64,000 bases of DNA, taken from assembly GCF_030818775.1 (NCBI RefSeq), contig NZ_JAUTAU010000001.1:3662001-3726000 (forward strand), written 5' to 3'. The notes below the pieces were generated by a model, which did no database searches, was not told where the DNA came from, and worked only from the letters and a program-made list of their open reading frames with translations. Made by a program: the position numbers and the translations under genes. Below, one piece after another: positions 1 through 9,002 of this stretch; within the stretch, counting starts at the first letter, position 1; every line of letters starts with the position of its first letter. The DNA is from Bacillus sp. SORGH_AS_0510. GTDB taxonomy: Bacteria; Bacillota; Bacilli; Bacillales; Cytobacillaceae.

Positions 1-87
1 CTCAAAATAGCGTTGTGCAGGTTCACCACTATTAGATTGTTCCTGAAGGTTTTTTAGTCTTGTTAATATACCTTGAAGCTGTGACAT
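1..87 (-). CDS. ykuJ: YkuJ family protein, 5' part only
   Basis: The reverse strand starts with ATG at 87 after an AAAGGAG ribosome site, and the first 29 codons are open to the window edge (MSQLQGILTRLKNLQEQSNS then GEPAQRYFE). This matches the N-terminus of the small YkuJ family as I remember it; YkuJ has no established biochemical function. In Bacillus subtilis ykuJ follows ykuI, and ykuI lies on the same strand upstream here, separated by a small membrane gene and a mobile element. The rest lies outside the window, so completeness cannot be judged. Confidence 0.8.
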   Translation of the reverse strand, partial: MSQLQGILTRLKNLQEQSNSGEPAQRYFE

Positions 88-277
88 AGGCTTCTTCTCC
101 TTTCAAACACAAACAAACTGTCTACAGTTATGTTTCTCATTTGGCAAATTTCTATCCTATTGGAATCTTTTCAGAATTTTACAATGGTGTGAATTTATAT
201 GCCAATATTAAAAGAATAAAATAACAGACTGCATTTGTCCAAGTAAAAATAAAAGAAAATGCATTTTTTTCATAAAA

Positions 278-458
278 TGCTCTGCAACTTGCCTGTTGAT
301 TTCCGCTCCAGGCGCGAGCGGTTCGTGGGTGTTTCAGCGAGCCTCCTCGGAGAAACGCGCCTGCGGGGTCTCCCCTGAACCATACGCCCACAGGAGTCTT
401 CACGCCTTCCACTCCAATCAACAGGGTATATATATTAACAATGTCCTATTACACAATC
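278..458 (-). mobile_element. MITE-like repeat, copy 1 (degenerate ends)
   Basis: First of seven related elements. The core arms (CTGTTGATT and AATCAACAG) and the conserved interior are intact. The left terminal repeat has lost about two bases and the right end has drifted (TATTACACAATC where fresher copies read TTTAACAGAGCC). No convincing target duplication remains, so this looks like an old insertion. Strand is given as the sense that reads TGTTGATTGGAG first; in that sense it follows the gene at 505-741 and that gene's terminator. The inner stem is GGCGTGA/TCGCGCC with one G-T wobble. The element fills most of the otherwise gene-free stretch 88-504. Confidence 0.85.
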
Positions 459-475
459 TTCTTAAAAGAAATCGC

Positions 476-502
476 AAAAAAAAGGATCTCTTAGGGAGAC
501 CC
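476..502 (-). terminator. Terminator of the 505-741 gene
   Basis: On the reverse strand a 7-bp stem with one mismatch (GGGTCTC / GAGATCC) is followed by a run of eight T, just after the stop codon at 505. Confidence 0.7.
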
Positions 503-504
503 AT

Positions 505-741
505 TCATAGATAGGTTATGGCAACGAAAAAGATGATAAAAAGGAGTAACACAAAAAAGATTCCATACGCTAAGAAAATTGGATTTTTAATATAAGCATT
601 TTTTTGAACATGCTTTTCAATTTGAGTATCCATATTCCCTTCCACTACTTTTTGCTGTCTGCCGACCACCAATGTATAAATGGCAGATACAGCTAGAATA
701 CCAATAATTACAATCCCAAGGATATTGATAAAAAGACCCAT
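505..741 (-). CDS. Small two-helix membrane protein
   Basis: 78 residues. A hydrophobic segment at about residues 3-27 (starting GLFINILGIVIIGILAVS), a short polar charged loop and a second strong hydrophobic segment at the C-terminus (about 54-78) suggest a hairpin-like integral membrane protein. The second ATG at 741 was chosen because the AAGGAG site is too close to the ATG at 747. I do not recognise the family. It lies between ykuI and ykuJ on their strand, but with its own terminator and a mobile element after it, so it is probably a separate transcript. Confidence 0.6.
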   Translation of the reverse strand: MGLFINILGIVIIGILAVSAIYTLVVGRQQKVVEGNMDTQIEKHVQKNAYIKNPIFLAYGIFFVLLLFIIFFVAITYL

Positions 742-840
742 AAGCATAACTCCTTCTTAATGAAAGTGTACCGTATGAACCGGCATAGTACCCTTTTCAT
801 TAAAATGCCACTACATGAATCATTCTATTCAAAAGAGGTA

Positions 841-2052
841 TTAAAGCAGTTGGTCATTTTCAAATAAATATTGATATGAAATATCAATAAAAAGATATTC
901 ATTCTCATTTATTGGAAAAGAGAAAGTCCGAATAGTCTCACCTGTTTCAATGTCACAATATAAATCAGAAAGAATTCCCTTTTGCTCATGGCGCATTTTT
1001 ATGATATTTTCTAAAAAATATGGGCGCCAGCTCCAATTTTTATTTATATATTCTGATTGAACTTTCCAGCCATCTTTTTCTTTAAAAATATTTGCTGATT
1101 TTTGAAATCCATCTTCATCACATATATACATTCGAAATGCCACATGATCCATTTCTTTAATTAACGTCTGAAAGAGTTCATTGTAACTTGATTTCCTATT
1201 TTTTATCACTAACTCCTGAACCTTTGCTTGAAGATTTTCAGCAGTTGTAAAGACAGATTCCAACTTTCTCTTCTCATATGAAATAAAGTCATGAAATTTT
1301 TCTTTTAATCGATCCTTTAATAAATCTCGGTCAATACAATCATCTGTAGGTGGAGATAAATAGTAGCCCTGATAATAATGTCCACCATTTTTCCATGCAA
1401 ATTGCAACTGATAACTCATCTCAATATTCTCAAACAAAAGAGTAGCACCAATTTTTCTTGCAAAAAGGGACAGTGAAAACAATACATCATTAAAGTTCGT
1501 TCCCATGGAGGTTGACTTTAACGGTTGTAAGTTAATTTTCAAAATATCTGGATTTAGCTGACCTAGACGTTCAAAATAATGACTGTCACTATCAACACTT
1601 GCAATTGCTATTTTTATCCCGTAGGTCCTGTAATACTGAAGGAGATGATCAAATTGACCTACATCCCCATTATAATTTCGATCAGAAATCTCCAAAACAA
1701 TGCGCCCTAGATTTAATCCTTTTTTTTCAAATACTAAAAGTTCCTGTAGAAAGGGTTCACCGTGTTGATACATCAATAAATCAGCATTTCGGTTTAAAAA
1801 TATGCGTATATCATTATCCATCCTCAGGACTTTTTCAAGTGCCTTTTTAACAATTAATAAATCAACTTCATACTTATATTCATCAGGAATTTCTTCATCC
1901 TGAAAAAATGAACCTAAACTAATGATATTGCCTTCAGATTGATATCTCCCTAAAACCTCATAAGCTATAACCCGCTGTTCATCGGCACTAAAAATCGGCT
2001 GAAAAAAGGGAATACAGTTTTCAAGATCCGATAGGATATCCAATGCATCCAT
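841..2052 (-). CDS. ykuI: YkuI-type EAL domain protein, metal-binding Asp pair lost
   Basis: 403 residues, like YkuI: an EAL domain (about 10-250) followed by a PAS-like YkuI C-terminal domain (about 260-403). EAL proteins bind or hydrolyse cyclic di-GMP using Mg ions. Here the EAL motif reads YEVLGR (E32), and the LE at 120-121, the Lys in DILKIN and the Glu in LLFENIE are kept. Where active enzymes have the Asp-Asp of DDFG, this protein has Ala151-Ser152 (IAIASVDSD). The GGDEF-EAL protein at 4401-6506 aligns over this stretch without gaps and shows DDFG. Hydrolysis therefore looks lost and a c-di-GMP sensor role is more likely (inference). Confidence 0.88.
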   Translation of the reverse strand: MDALDILSDLENCIPFFQPIFSADEQRVIAYEVLGRYQSEGNIISLGSFFQDEEIPDEYKYEVDLLIVKKALEKVLRMDNDIRIFLNRNADLLMYQHGEPFLQELLVFEKKGLNLGRIVLEISDRNYNGDVGQFDHLLQYYRTYGIKIAIASVDSDSHYFERLGQLNPDILKINLQPLKSTSMGTNFNDVLFSLSLFARKIGATLLFENIEMSYQLQFAWKNGGHYYQGYYLSPPTDDCIDRDLLKDRLKEKFHDFISYEKRKLESVFTTAENLQAKVQELVIKNRKSSYNELFQTLIKEMDHVAFRMYICDEDGFQKSANIFKEKDGWKVQSEYINKNWSWRPYFLENIIKMRHEQKGILSDLYCDIETGETIRTFSFPINENEYLFIDISYQYLFENDQLL

Positions 2053-2263
2053 CCAAGTACCTCCAAAAAAATATTTTCATTATACCATACGCGTACACGC
2101 CGCTTCTCGTTCTTTTCCAAAAGGATACCATTATACCTGCTTAGAAACAATCACATCCTATAACAAGCCCTTAAAATTGTTTCAACAAGTCAGTTATTTA
2201 GGGTAAATAAATGGTAATACCAGAGCGCCTACTTCTATTGAGCGAAAAAGGGGGAGCAGATAT

Positions 2264-3112
2264 TTGAAAAAGCTTTGCTTGGTAGCTTTAATCCTTCCGA
2301 TGTTTGGTTGCAGCCATTTTAATGCCAATACGACATCTAACTCTGAAACGAAAAAAACGGAGTCTAGAGTTTCAATAACTGAAAATAAACAGGACAAAAC
2401 ACCAGTAGTCCCCATAAGTAATAAAACTCAAACAATCAGAGATGTTCAAGACCAGCTAATTAATGTGGAAAATAAGCCCGTTAAAAGCAATTCTGTAAGT
2501 ACCCCACCGAAAAAAAATTCGGCCATGCTAAACGTAATTTTAATTAAACAAAACCCGGAATTACGTTACGGATGTGAAGTGACAAGTTTAGCAATGGTAT
2601 TACATTACGCTGGTGTTAGAACGAATAAAATGGACCTTTACCGATTAATCCAGAAAGATCCCGACCCTATTATCCGATCAGCTAAAGGGGATATTTTACG
2701 GTGGGGGAATCCTGCTGATGGATTTGTTGGGGATATGACTGGAAGGCGTGCTGGATATGCCGTTTTTGATCGACCAATGATTGCTCTAATTAATCAGAAG
2801 CTACCTGGTAGAGCCGTAAACTTGACAAACCAGCCCTTTGAAAAAGTATTGGATCACGTTGCTGCAGGCTATCCAGTAGTAGTGTGGACGACGGGAGATT
2901 ATCGTCTTCCAGATCGATGGGAAGGTTGGTATCACGAAAAGCAATATATCAAAACACCGCTGGATTTACATGCTGTAGTATTAGTTGGTTTCGATCCCAA
3001 TAACGTATATTTAAATGATCCACTATCAGGTAAGAAACAAGTAAGGGTGAACAAGAATCAGTTTATTTCTTCCTGGATAGCTCTACAAAGAAGGGCTGTA
3101 AGTTATAGATAA
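2264..3112 (+). CDS. C39-like cysteine peptidase family lipoprotein
   Basis: 282 residues from a TTG start preceded by GGGGGAG. A short signal peptide ends in a lipobox (LPMFGC, Cys16), so the protein is probably a membrane-anchored lipoprotein. A polar, Thr/Ser/Lys-rich linker of about 75 residues follows. The C-terminal domain (about 90-282) has the peptidase C39_2 pattern: Cys in RYGCEVTSLAMVL, His in DLHAVVLVGFD and Asn/Asp in LNDPLSG. This family is often annotated as a peptidase, but substrates are unknown and it lacks the ABC transporter of bacteriocin-processing C39 enzymes. It is monocistronic with its own terminator. Confidence 0.8.
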   Translation: MKKLCLVALILPMFGCSHFNANTTSNSETKKTESRVSITENKQDKTPVVPISNKTQTIRDVQDQLINVENKPVKSNSVSTPPKKNSAMLNVILIKQNPELRYGCEVTSLAMVLHYAGVRTNKMDLYRLIQKDPDPIIRSAKGDILRWGNPADGFVGDMTGRRAGYAVFDRPMIALINQKLPGRAVNLTNQPFEKVLDHVAAGYPVVVWTTGDYRLPDRWEGWYHEKQYIKTPLDLHAVVLVGFDPNNVYLNDPLSGKKQVRVNKNQFISSWIALQRRAVSYR

Positions 3113-3143
3113 GAGGTAGTCCATTATGGACTGCCTCTTTTTT
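3110..3143 (+). terminator. Terminator of the C39-like gene
   Basis: The stem AAGAGGTAGTCC / GGACTGCCTCTT with a short ATTAT loop ends in T6. It overlaps the stop codon. Confidence 0.85.
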
Positions 3144-3278
3144 AGTATTTTTCTTCCAGCTACTGCATATGAACTATCAAGTACCTTTTTCACTTGCATT
3201 TGAGACAATTTTTACAGACAATACTATTGGACCCTTGATTTTTTAATAGGGGCAATAACAGATAGGCTGGTAGAAGTA

Positions 3279-4157
3279 ATGGCTAAAAAACAAACGAGGA
3301 GAATTTTTCTAAAACGATCATTTGGTTCAGTTCTTACTGTCCTTGGTTTAAGTTCTGGTGGCTATCTTTACGCCAATCGAATTGAGCCATCTTTACTTGA
3401 TATCCAAGAACAAGAGATGAAACATCCTCTAATCCCTAGAGGGTTTCATGGAATTAAGATGGTACAATTCAGTGATACCCATCTGGGCTTTCAATACAAT
3501 CTTAGTCAATTTAAAGAGTTAGTTAATAAAATCAATAATTTACAACCTGATATCATTTTATTTACTGGTGATTTAATGGACGAGCCCAATAAGTATACAG
3601 AAATGAATAAACTTGTGGGATTATTAAAAAAGCTGCATGCACCTTTAGGGAAGTATTGTATATTTGGCAACCATGATCATGGGGGCTACGGTTCTAATAT
3701 ATACCGGAATATTATGGAGACAACAAATTTTACTGTCCTTTTAAATGAAGCAAAAGGAATAAAATTAAAGGATGGAAGTCAAATCTTTTTAATTGGTATT
3801 GATGATGCCATGTTAGGGAGACCCAATTTACCATTAGCATTAAAAAATATACCGAGTGATAGTTTTAAAATTTTACTGTCACATGCTCCTGACCTTGCTG
3901 AAACTGCCGTGCAATATCCCATTCAATGGCAATTAAGCGGACATAGTCATGGTGGACAAGTGAAACTTCCATTTATCGGTCCACTAGTCATACCTCCATT
4001 TGCAAAAAATTATCCAGAAGGCCTTTATTCTATTGGAGAGGATCAGGATTTCACGCTATACGTAAATAGAGGCATAGGGACAACCAGGCTTCCCTTCCGA
4101 TTTATGGCTAAACCAGAGTTAACTATCTTTACATTATTTTCATCAGATGAAAAATAA
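3279..4157 (+). CDS. ykuE: Tat-exported metallophosphoesterase YkuE
   Basis: 292 residues. The N-terminus has a twin-arginine signal (TRRIFLKRSFGS, then a Gly/Leu/Ser hydrophobic stretch), so a folded, metal-loaded enzyme is exported. The calcineurin-like phosphoesterase motifs are all present: FSDTHLG, FTGDLMD, GNHDHGG, a central His in LLSHAPD and SGHSHGGQ. B. subtilis YkuE is a known Tat substrate that ends up in the cell wall; its physiological substrate is not established. The gene stands alone between two terminators. The start is the ATG at 3279. Confidence 0.92.
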   Translation: MAKKQTRRIFLKRSFGSVLTVLGLSSGGYLYANRIEPSLLDIQEQEMKHPLIPRGFHGIKMVQFSDTHLGFQYNLSQFKELVNKINNLQPDIILFTGDLMDEPNKYTEMNKLVGLLKKLHAPLGKYCIFGNHDHGGYGSNIYRNIMETTNFTVLLNEAKGIKLKDGSQIFLIGIDDAMLGRPNLPLALKNIPSDSFKILLSHAPDLAETAVQYPIQWQLSGHSHGGQVKLPFIGPLVIPPFAKNYPEGLYSIGEDQDFTLYVNRGIGTTRLPFRFMAKPELTIFTLFSSDEK

Positions 4158-4193
4158 AAAAATCCTTATCAATAACCAATGATAAGGATTTTT
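4157..4193 (+). terminator. Terminator of ykuE
   Basis: Perfect stem AAAAATCCTTATC / GATAAGGATTTTT around a ten-base loop, directly after the ykuE stop codon. Confidence 0.9.
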
Positions 4194-4211
4194 GAATGGA
4201 TTTTTTGTATT

Positions 4212-4394
4212 GGCTGTGTTAAAGAACATTGTTGATTTATACACCCTGTTGATTGGAGTGGAAGGCACGAAGACTCCTGTGGGAGTATGGTTCAGGTGAG
4301 ACCCCGCAGGCTCGTTTCTCCGAGGAGGCTCACCGAAACACCCACGAACCGCTCGTGCCTGGAGCGGAAATCAACAGGCAAATTTAACAGAGCC
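4212..4394 (+). mobile_element. MITE-like repeat, copy 2 with 8-bp duplication
   Basis: 183 bp between GGCTGTGTTAAA and TTTAACAGAGCC. The flanks TTTGTATT (4204-4211) and TTTATATT (4395-4402) match at 7 of 8 bases, as expected for an ageing target-site duplication; the right flank runs into the stop codon of the GGDEF-EAL gene. Sense orientation is +, following ykuE and its terminator. The inner stem is GGCACGA/TCGTGCC, and the centre is the GTTTCTCCGAGGAGG variant. Confidence 0.93.
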
Positions 4395-4400
4395 TTTATA

Positions 4401-6506
4401 TTAAATATTTAATAAAAATTTCTCCTTAAGTTCATCTGCAGAGAGTGGTTTCGAAAAATAAAAGCCTTGAACTTTATGACATTTTGCTTCTGCCAAAAAT
4501 TTTAGTTGTTGTTCATCCTCAACCCCTTCTGCAATCACTTCAAGCCCCAGGTTTTTTCCAAGATGAATAATCGACCTAGTAATAGCTGCATCCTTTTGGT
4601 CAACCATTATATCCCTAATAAAGGAGCGATCAATTTTTAATCCGTCAATCGGAAATTGCTTTAAGTAACTTAATGAAGAGTAACCGGTTCCAAAGTCATC
4701 AACGGAAATGGAGACCCCTAATTCTTTTAACCTTTTCAAGATAGGAATAGTTTCCTTTTTATCTTGCATAGCCCCTTCTGTAATTTCAATTTCTAGAGAA
4801 GATGGCTGTATCCCGTAGGTTTGAATCATAGAATAAATAAAAGGTACCAAGTTTAAGTGAAGAAATTGTTTTGGTGAAATATTAACCGCAATCCGAATAT
4901 CAGTATAGCCAGAAGCATTCCAAGTATGAATTTGTTGACATGCCTTTTCAATGACCCAATAACCGATAGGGATAATTAATCCTGTATCCTCCGCCAAAGG
5001 AATAAAAACATTGGGTGAAATATTTCCAAATTCCCGATCATTCCACCTTAGTAGCGCTTCGAAACTCTTAGCTTCCCCCGTAGAAACGTCAACCTGAGGC
5101 TGATAAAACAATGAAAGCTCATCTTTTTCAATTGCTTTTCTTAGGTGTGTTTCCAACGCGACAACATTTGTGAATACTGAATTCATTTCTGTCCGATAAA
5201 ATTGAAAATGCGCCTTTCCTCTTTCCTTCACTCGAAAAAGCGCCTCATCTGCATTCTTAATTAACATTTCAGCATCATTTCCATCGTTCGGAAATAAACT
5301 AATCCCGATGCTTGGTGAAATAAAATACTCTTGAGTGTTTAAATAAAAGGACTGAGAAAAAACAGAGAATACTTTACTTACAAAAGAACTAGCCATTTCT
5401 TGATTGGTATCAAGTAATAAAATAGTAAACTCATCTCCGCCAATGCGATAAATAAAGCATTTATCACTTTGAAACTGTGATAGACGGTCAGCAACCTTTT
5501 TTAATATTTCATCTCCTGCAAGATGGCCAAGTGTATCATTAAGAAACTTAAATCTGTCTAGGTCAATAGAAAATAATGCAAATTCATTTATCTTATGGGT
5601 CGGTGTATGTATCTGATTGTTTAACTGTTCCAATAATGCACGACGATTCAATAATCCAGTTAATTGGTCATGAAATGCCATAAATTTTATCATTTCCATA
5701 TTTTTTACTTTTTCAGAAAGATCTTTTAATATCACAAACAGTCCTTTTATTTCGTTATGAATCACAATCGGAACAGTTTTAATATGAACAATCAGTAAGT
5801 AACCTCTGGAGTGGATTATCTTACAATCATTTGTTTCTAGAGCAATTCCTGTACATGATTTCTGTAGATAACTCTTAAAATTATCTATATCATTTTCAGC
5901 AATTAAATCGTAAATAGAACGGTTAATCATCTGTTTTTCGGTATATCCAGTTAATAAAGCCGCTGCAGGATTTGCTTCAAGTATCTTACCATTTAAATTT
6001 ATGGTAAAGATTGAATCTAAATTATGTTCAACAATGGATTTATATCTCTGTTCACTTTCAATAATTTTATTTTTCTCGTGTAACCATTCAGTCACATCTC
6101 TAGTCACTGCAACAATGTAACTAATGGAATGGTCTTGGTTAAAAACTGGAGTTAATAACGTTTCACCGTAAATCTTTCTTCCATCATTTAATTCAATTTG
6201 ATCGTCAAATGTAATGACTGATTTTCTTTTTAATACCTTCTCATACTTCCGCTGAAGGGAATTCGCAAATGAATTGGGAAGTACCTCTTGAAACGTTTTT
6301 CCAATCGAATCAACAGTAAGATTTGCTTTTATCATGCCAGGTTCGTTTATAAATAAATAACGAAAACGAAGTCCTTCTTCTACCTTCATCACAAAAACCA
6401 TATCCTGAATGTGTTGAAAAATAATATTAAAAATAATGCTTTGTATTTTACCACTGGCTTTCCCAGAGTTTAACTCATTCGTTAACAAATTATTTATGTG
6501 CTCCAT
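4401..6506 (-). CDS. PAS-GGDEF-EAL cyclic di-GMP enzyme
   Basis: 701 residues, no membrane segment. Domain order: an N-terminal PAS-like domain (about 20-135), a second PAS domain (about 150-270), GGDEF (about 275-440, intact as IGGDEF) and EAL (about 450-700, intact as FEALLRW with E-I-T-E, DDFGTGYSSL, LKID and AEGVE). Both catalytic centres look complete, so it could make and break c-di-GMP, with the balance set by the PAS domains. The N-terminal PAS domain is followed by VTRDVTEW, typical of a PAC segment. It is a single gene reading away from ykyB. I would not assign a B. subtilis name. Confidence 0.88.
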   Translation of the reverse strand: MEHINNLLTNELNSGKASGKIQSIIFNIIFQHIQDMVFVMKVEEGLRFRYLFINEPGMIKANLTVDSIGKTFQEVLPNSFANSLQRKYEKVLKRKSVITFDDQIELNDGRKIYGETLLTPVFNQDHSISYIVAVTRDVTEWLHEKNKIIESEQRYKSIVEHNLDSIFTINLNGKILEANPAAALLTGYTEKQMINRSIYDLIAENDIDNFKSYLQKSCTGIALETNDCKIIHSRGYLLIVHIKTVPIVIHNEIKGLFVILKDLSEKVKNMEMIKFMAFHDQLTGLLNRRALLEQLNNQIHTPTHKINEFALFSIDLDRFKFLNDTLGHLAGDEILKKVADRLSQFQSDKCFIYRIGGDEFTILLLDTNQEMASSFVSKVFSVFSQSFYLNTQEYFISPSIGISLFPNDGNDAEMLIKNADEALFRVKERGKAHFQFYRTEMNSVFTNVVALETHLRKAIEKDELSLFYQPQVDVSTGEAKSFEALLRWNDREFGNISPNVFIPLAEDTGLIIPIGYWVIEKACQQIHTWNASGYTDIRIAVNISPKQFLHLNLVPFIYSMIQTYGIQPSSLEIEITEGAMQDKKETIPILKRLKELGVSISVDDFGTGYSSLSYLKQFPIDGLKIDRSFIRDIMVDQKDAAITRSIIHLGKNLGLEVIAEGVEDEQQLKFLAEAKCHKVQGFYFSKPLSADELKEKFLLNI

Positions 6507-6694
6507 TAAATCATCCTTCAGGCGAATAAATTCTGATTTCTTAAAATAATGTTTTTACATACTAGTATTTCTATTTTACAATGAATTTAATTGAAAGAAA
6601 GTAATTTAATGAAAATAATGATTATTTTAACAAATTTTCAGAACTTTATTAGGATAAGATTTACAGCCTTATTTCTATTTTTTAAAAAAAGAGG

Positions 6695-6700
6695 TATAAT
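6695..6700 (+). promoter_or_regulatory. -10 box of ykyB
   Basis: Perfect TATAAT. The -35 region is weak. Transcription would begin near 6707, which rules out the ATG at 6705 as the translation start and supports the TTG at 6735. Confidence 0.55.
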
Positions 6701-6734
6701 ATAGATGTTTACTAAAATGAAAGGAGAACAACTC

Positions 6735-7214
6735 TTGAATCACGATCAGAAAAATCCCCTATCAAAAACGAATCTTACTATAGAAAACCTCGCTCAAGCA
6801 GTTTTTATCGTGAATCGCCATGCAAAAACAGCAACTAACCCCAAATTTTTGTACAAATTAAAACAGGAAGCGTTAAAAAAACTTATCCAAGAAGGCAAGG
6901 CAAAAAAAGTAGGCCTCCACTTTTCACAAAACCCAAGAAATAGCCAACAGCAATCTGATGTACTTGTTGAATGTGGTAGTTACACCTTCCATATCCCTCC
7001 AATTAAATCCGATTTTCACATGCTTCCTCATTTAGGTAAACTTGATGGACGTGTTAGAAATCCAAAAGCAACACTTTCATTAAGTTATGCTAAGTCCTTA
7101 TTACAAACCTATACAGGCATTTCTGAAATGGAAAAACAATCATCTATTTCGAATAGGAATACCCGTTCATACCAAAAACCGATATTTAAAAAACTAGGAG
7201 AAAGATATTCTTAA
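6735..7214 (+). CDS. ykyB: YkyB family protein
   Basis: 159 residues from TTG at 6735, eight bases after AAAGGAG; the in-frame ATG at 6705 lies at the predicted transcription start. The protein is soluble and basic, with N-terminal NLAQAVFIVNRHAKTA and a central region of His/Lys-rich strands (KKVGLHFSQNPRNSQQQSDV). It matches YkyB, a conserved Bacillus protein of unknown function. In B. subtilis ykyB sits near cheV, patA and kinA. Here patA is close, but cheV and kinA are absent. Confidence 0.85.
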   Translation: MNHDQKNPLSKTNLTIENLAQAVFIVNRHAKTATNPKFLYKLKQEALKKLIQEGKAKKVGLHFSQNPRNSQQQSDVLVECGSYTFHIPPIKSDFHMLPHLGKLDGRVRNPKATLSLSYAKSLLQTYTGISEMEKQSSISNRNTRSYQKPIFKKLGERYS

Positions 7215-7220
7215 TTAGAA

Positions 7221-7252
7221 AAGGTGACCTGCTGCCAGCTGGTCACCTTTGT
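7221..7252 (+). terminator. Terminator of ykyB
   Basis: Stem AAGGTGACC / GGTCACCTT with an 11-base loop, ending in a short T tract. It is just after the ykyB stop. Confidence 0.8.
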
Positions 7253-7430
7253 TATGTAAGACAAAAAAACAAGCCTCTATGCAGAATTCTTAGTTCCTTA
7301 ACAACTTCTTGAGCGTTTTGTGAACATTATCACAAATCAATAGACTGAAAAAAATACTGGAATTACAATATATTCATAAATAACTTTTCAAAATTACATT
7401 GTATAAATTTATAAAAGAGGTGCTTTTACT

Positions 7431-7631
7431 ATGAAAGGAACTGCCATTCTTTTTCAGGAGCAAAATATTACATTTATTGAAGATGTTGAACATTCCGTAT
7501 TCGAAGAAATTAAGCAGCAATGTGGTTGTGACCATTGCAGTTGCAGACTTAATGAAAAGATTGTCGAATTGGGCTCCGTGTCACCTGTATTCTGGCACGA
7601 AGATGAAATCGATTGGGAATACGGTTATTAA
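7431..7631 (+). CDS. Small Cys-rich acidic protein, unknown
   Basis: 66 residues, ATG seven bases after GAGGTG. The middle carries four cysteines and a histidine in one cluster (CGCDHCSC, residues 31-38); the rest is acidic and ends in DEIDWEYGY. This could bind a metal or cycle through disulfides, but no family is recognised. The terminator that follows makes it a single-gene unit. Coding is supported by the ribosome site, a clean frame and the flanking terminators. Confidence 0.65.
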   Translation: MKGTAILFQEQNITFIEDVEHSVFEEIKQQCGCDHCSCRLNEKIVELGSVSPVFWHEDEIDWEYGY

Positions 7632-7671
7632 TAGTTAGTACTCCTACTTTGATATATTATTCCCTTCCCCC

Positions 7672-7708
7672 AAAAAAGCGGTCTGAGAAAATTCTCAGGC
7701 CGTTTTTT
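7672..7708. terminator. Strong terminator after the Cys-rich gene
   Basis: Stem GCGGTCTGAGAA / TTCTCAGGCCG flanked by A6 and T6, so it could work in both directions. Confidence 0.85.
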
Positions 7709-7798
7709 AACTATTGAAAACATGGTTGGTTACAAATTATCAAAAATCGTGTTATTCTAAACGAAGATGATTCGTTAACTGGAAGGAATGGACATATC

Positions 7799-8953
7799 TT
7801 GGAACATTTAGTGAATAAACGTGTAAAAAATATCGAAATATCCGGTATTAGAAAATTCTTCAATATGGTCTCTCATATAGATGACCTTATCTCATTTACC
7901 ATAGGACAACCTGATTTCCCTACACCAGAGCATGTCAAACTAGCTGGTATTGAAGCAATTCAAGAGGATTTTACATCCTATACACATAATGCAGGAACGA
8001 TTGAACTTCGGAAGGCTGCCTGTGATTTTGTTGAGAAGAAATACGGTTTAAACTATCAAGCTGATTCCGAAGTTATTGTAACTATGGGGGCTAGCGAGGC
8101 GATTGATATCGCTTTTCGAACGATATTAGCGGAAGGAACAGAGGTTATTTTACCTGGTCCAATCTATCCTGGGTATGAACCAATTATTCGCATGATGGGT
8201 GCTGTGCCTGTACACGTTGATTTAAGAGAAAATCAATTTCGGTTTACTTTAGAAACCATTAAGCCATTTATTACTGATAACACACGCTGTATTGTGCTTC
8301 CTTATCCGTCCAACCCAACTGGGGTCAGCCTGTTAGAGAATGAGCTTAAAGACATTGCCCTTTTCCTAAAAGAAAAAGATATTTTTGTGCTTGCAGATGA
8401 AATATATAGTGAGCTTACTTATGATCAAGAACATACTTCTATTGCACAATTTCTTAAAGACAAAACCATAGTGATTAATGGTTTATCGAAATCACATTCC
8501 ATGACTGGTTGGAGAATAGGCTTCTTATTTGCCCCAGAAAACATCACAAAGCATATATTGAAAGTTCACCAATATAATGTCTCATGTGCAAATTCTATTG
8601 CACAGAGAGCAGCGTTAGAGGCTTTAACTGTAGGGATCAATGATGCATCTGTTATGAAAGAAGAATATGTATTAAGAAGAGATTATGTGTTTGAGCGGTT
8701 AACATCTATGGGCCTCGAAACAGTTAAGCCGGATGGTGCCTTTTATTTCTTCGTAAAAATACCAAACGCAATCCCTTTAAATAGCTTTGATTTCGCCATT
8801 AAATTAGTAAATGAAACAAAGGTAGCAGTCGTGCCAGGCAGTGCTTTTTCAGAATACGGAGAAGGATATTTCCGGCTTTCTTTCGCTTGTTCCATGGAGA
8901 CCTTAAAGCAAGGACTCGACAGAATAGAACATTTTATCCTAAACTCTAAATAA
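7799..8953 (+). CDS. patA: Aminotransferase PatA
   Basis: 384 residues, a fold-type I PLP-dependent class I/II aminotransferase. The PLP lysine lies in NGLSKSHSMTGWRIGF, the substrate/phosphate region includes PYPSNPTGV, and the C-terminal Arg region reads EGYFRLSFA. It closely resembles B. subtilis PatA, which is linked to N-acetyl-L,L-diaminopimelate transamination in lysine synthesis and can act on aromatic amino acids. It starts at TTG (7799) after an AAGGA site. The short C-terminus matches the family length of about 385-393. Confidence 0.88.
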   Translation: MEHLVNKRVKNIEISGIRKFFNMVSHIDDLISFTIGQPDFPTPEHVKLAGIEAIQEDFTSYTHNAGTIELRKAACDFVEKKYGLNYQADSEVIVTMGASEAIDIAFRTILAEGTEVILPGPIYPGYEPIIRMMGAVPVHVDLRENQFRFTLETIKPFITDNTRCIVLPYPSNPTGVSLLENELKDIALFLKEKDIFVLADEIYSELTYDQEHTSIAQFLKDKTIVINGLSKSHSMTGWRIGFLFAPENITKHILKVHQYNVSCANSIAQRAALEALTVGINDASVMKEEYVLRRDYVFERLTSMGLETVKPDGAFYFFVKIPNAIPLNSFDFAIKLVNETKVAVVPGSAFSEYGEGYFRLSFACSMETLKQGLDRIEHFILNSK

Positions 8954-8957
8954 CAAT

Positions 8958-8989
8958 AAGCCCCCTCATTATCTTAGAGGGGGCTTTGT
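8958..8989 (+). terminator. Terminator of patA
   Basis: Stem AAGCCCCCTC / GAGGGGGCTT with a nine-base loop, followed by T-rich DNA. Confidence 0.88.
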
Positions 8990-9002
8990 TGGATATGAAC
9001 TA

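Noticed and set aside
179..514. Open frames on both strands across element copy 1, and similar frames in the other copies (15498-15683, 35571-35795, 58659-58881)
   Set aside because: They recur in every copy only because the repeat happens to lack stops; they have no ribosome sites, differ in start and end, and cross the element borders.
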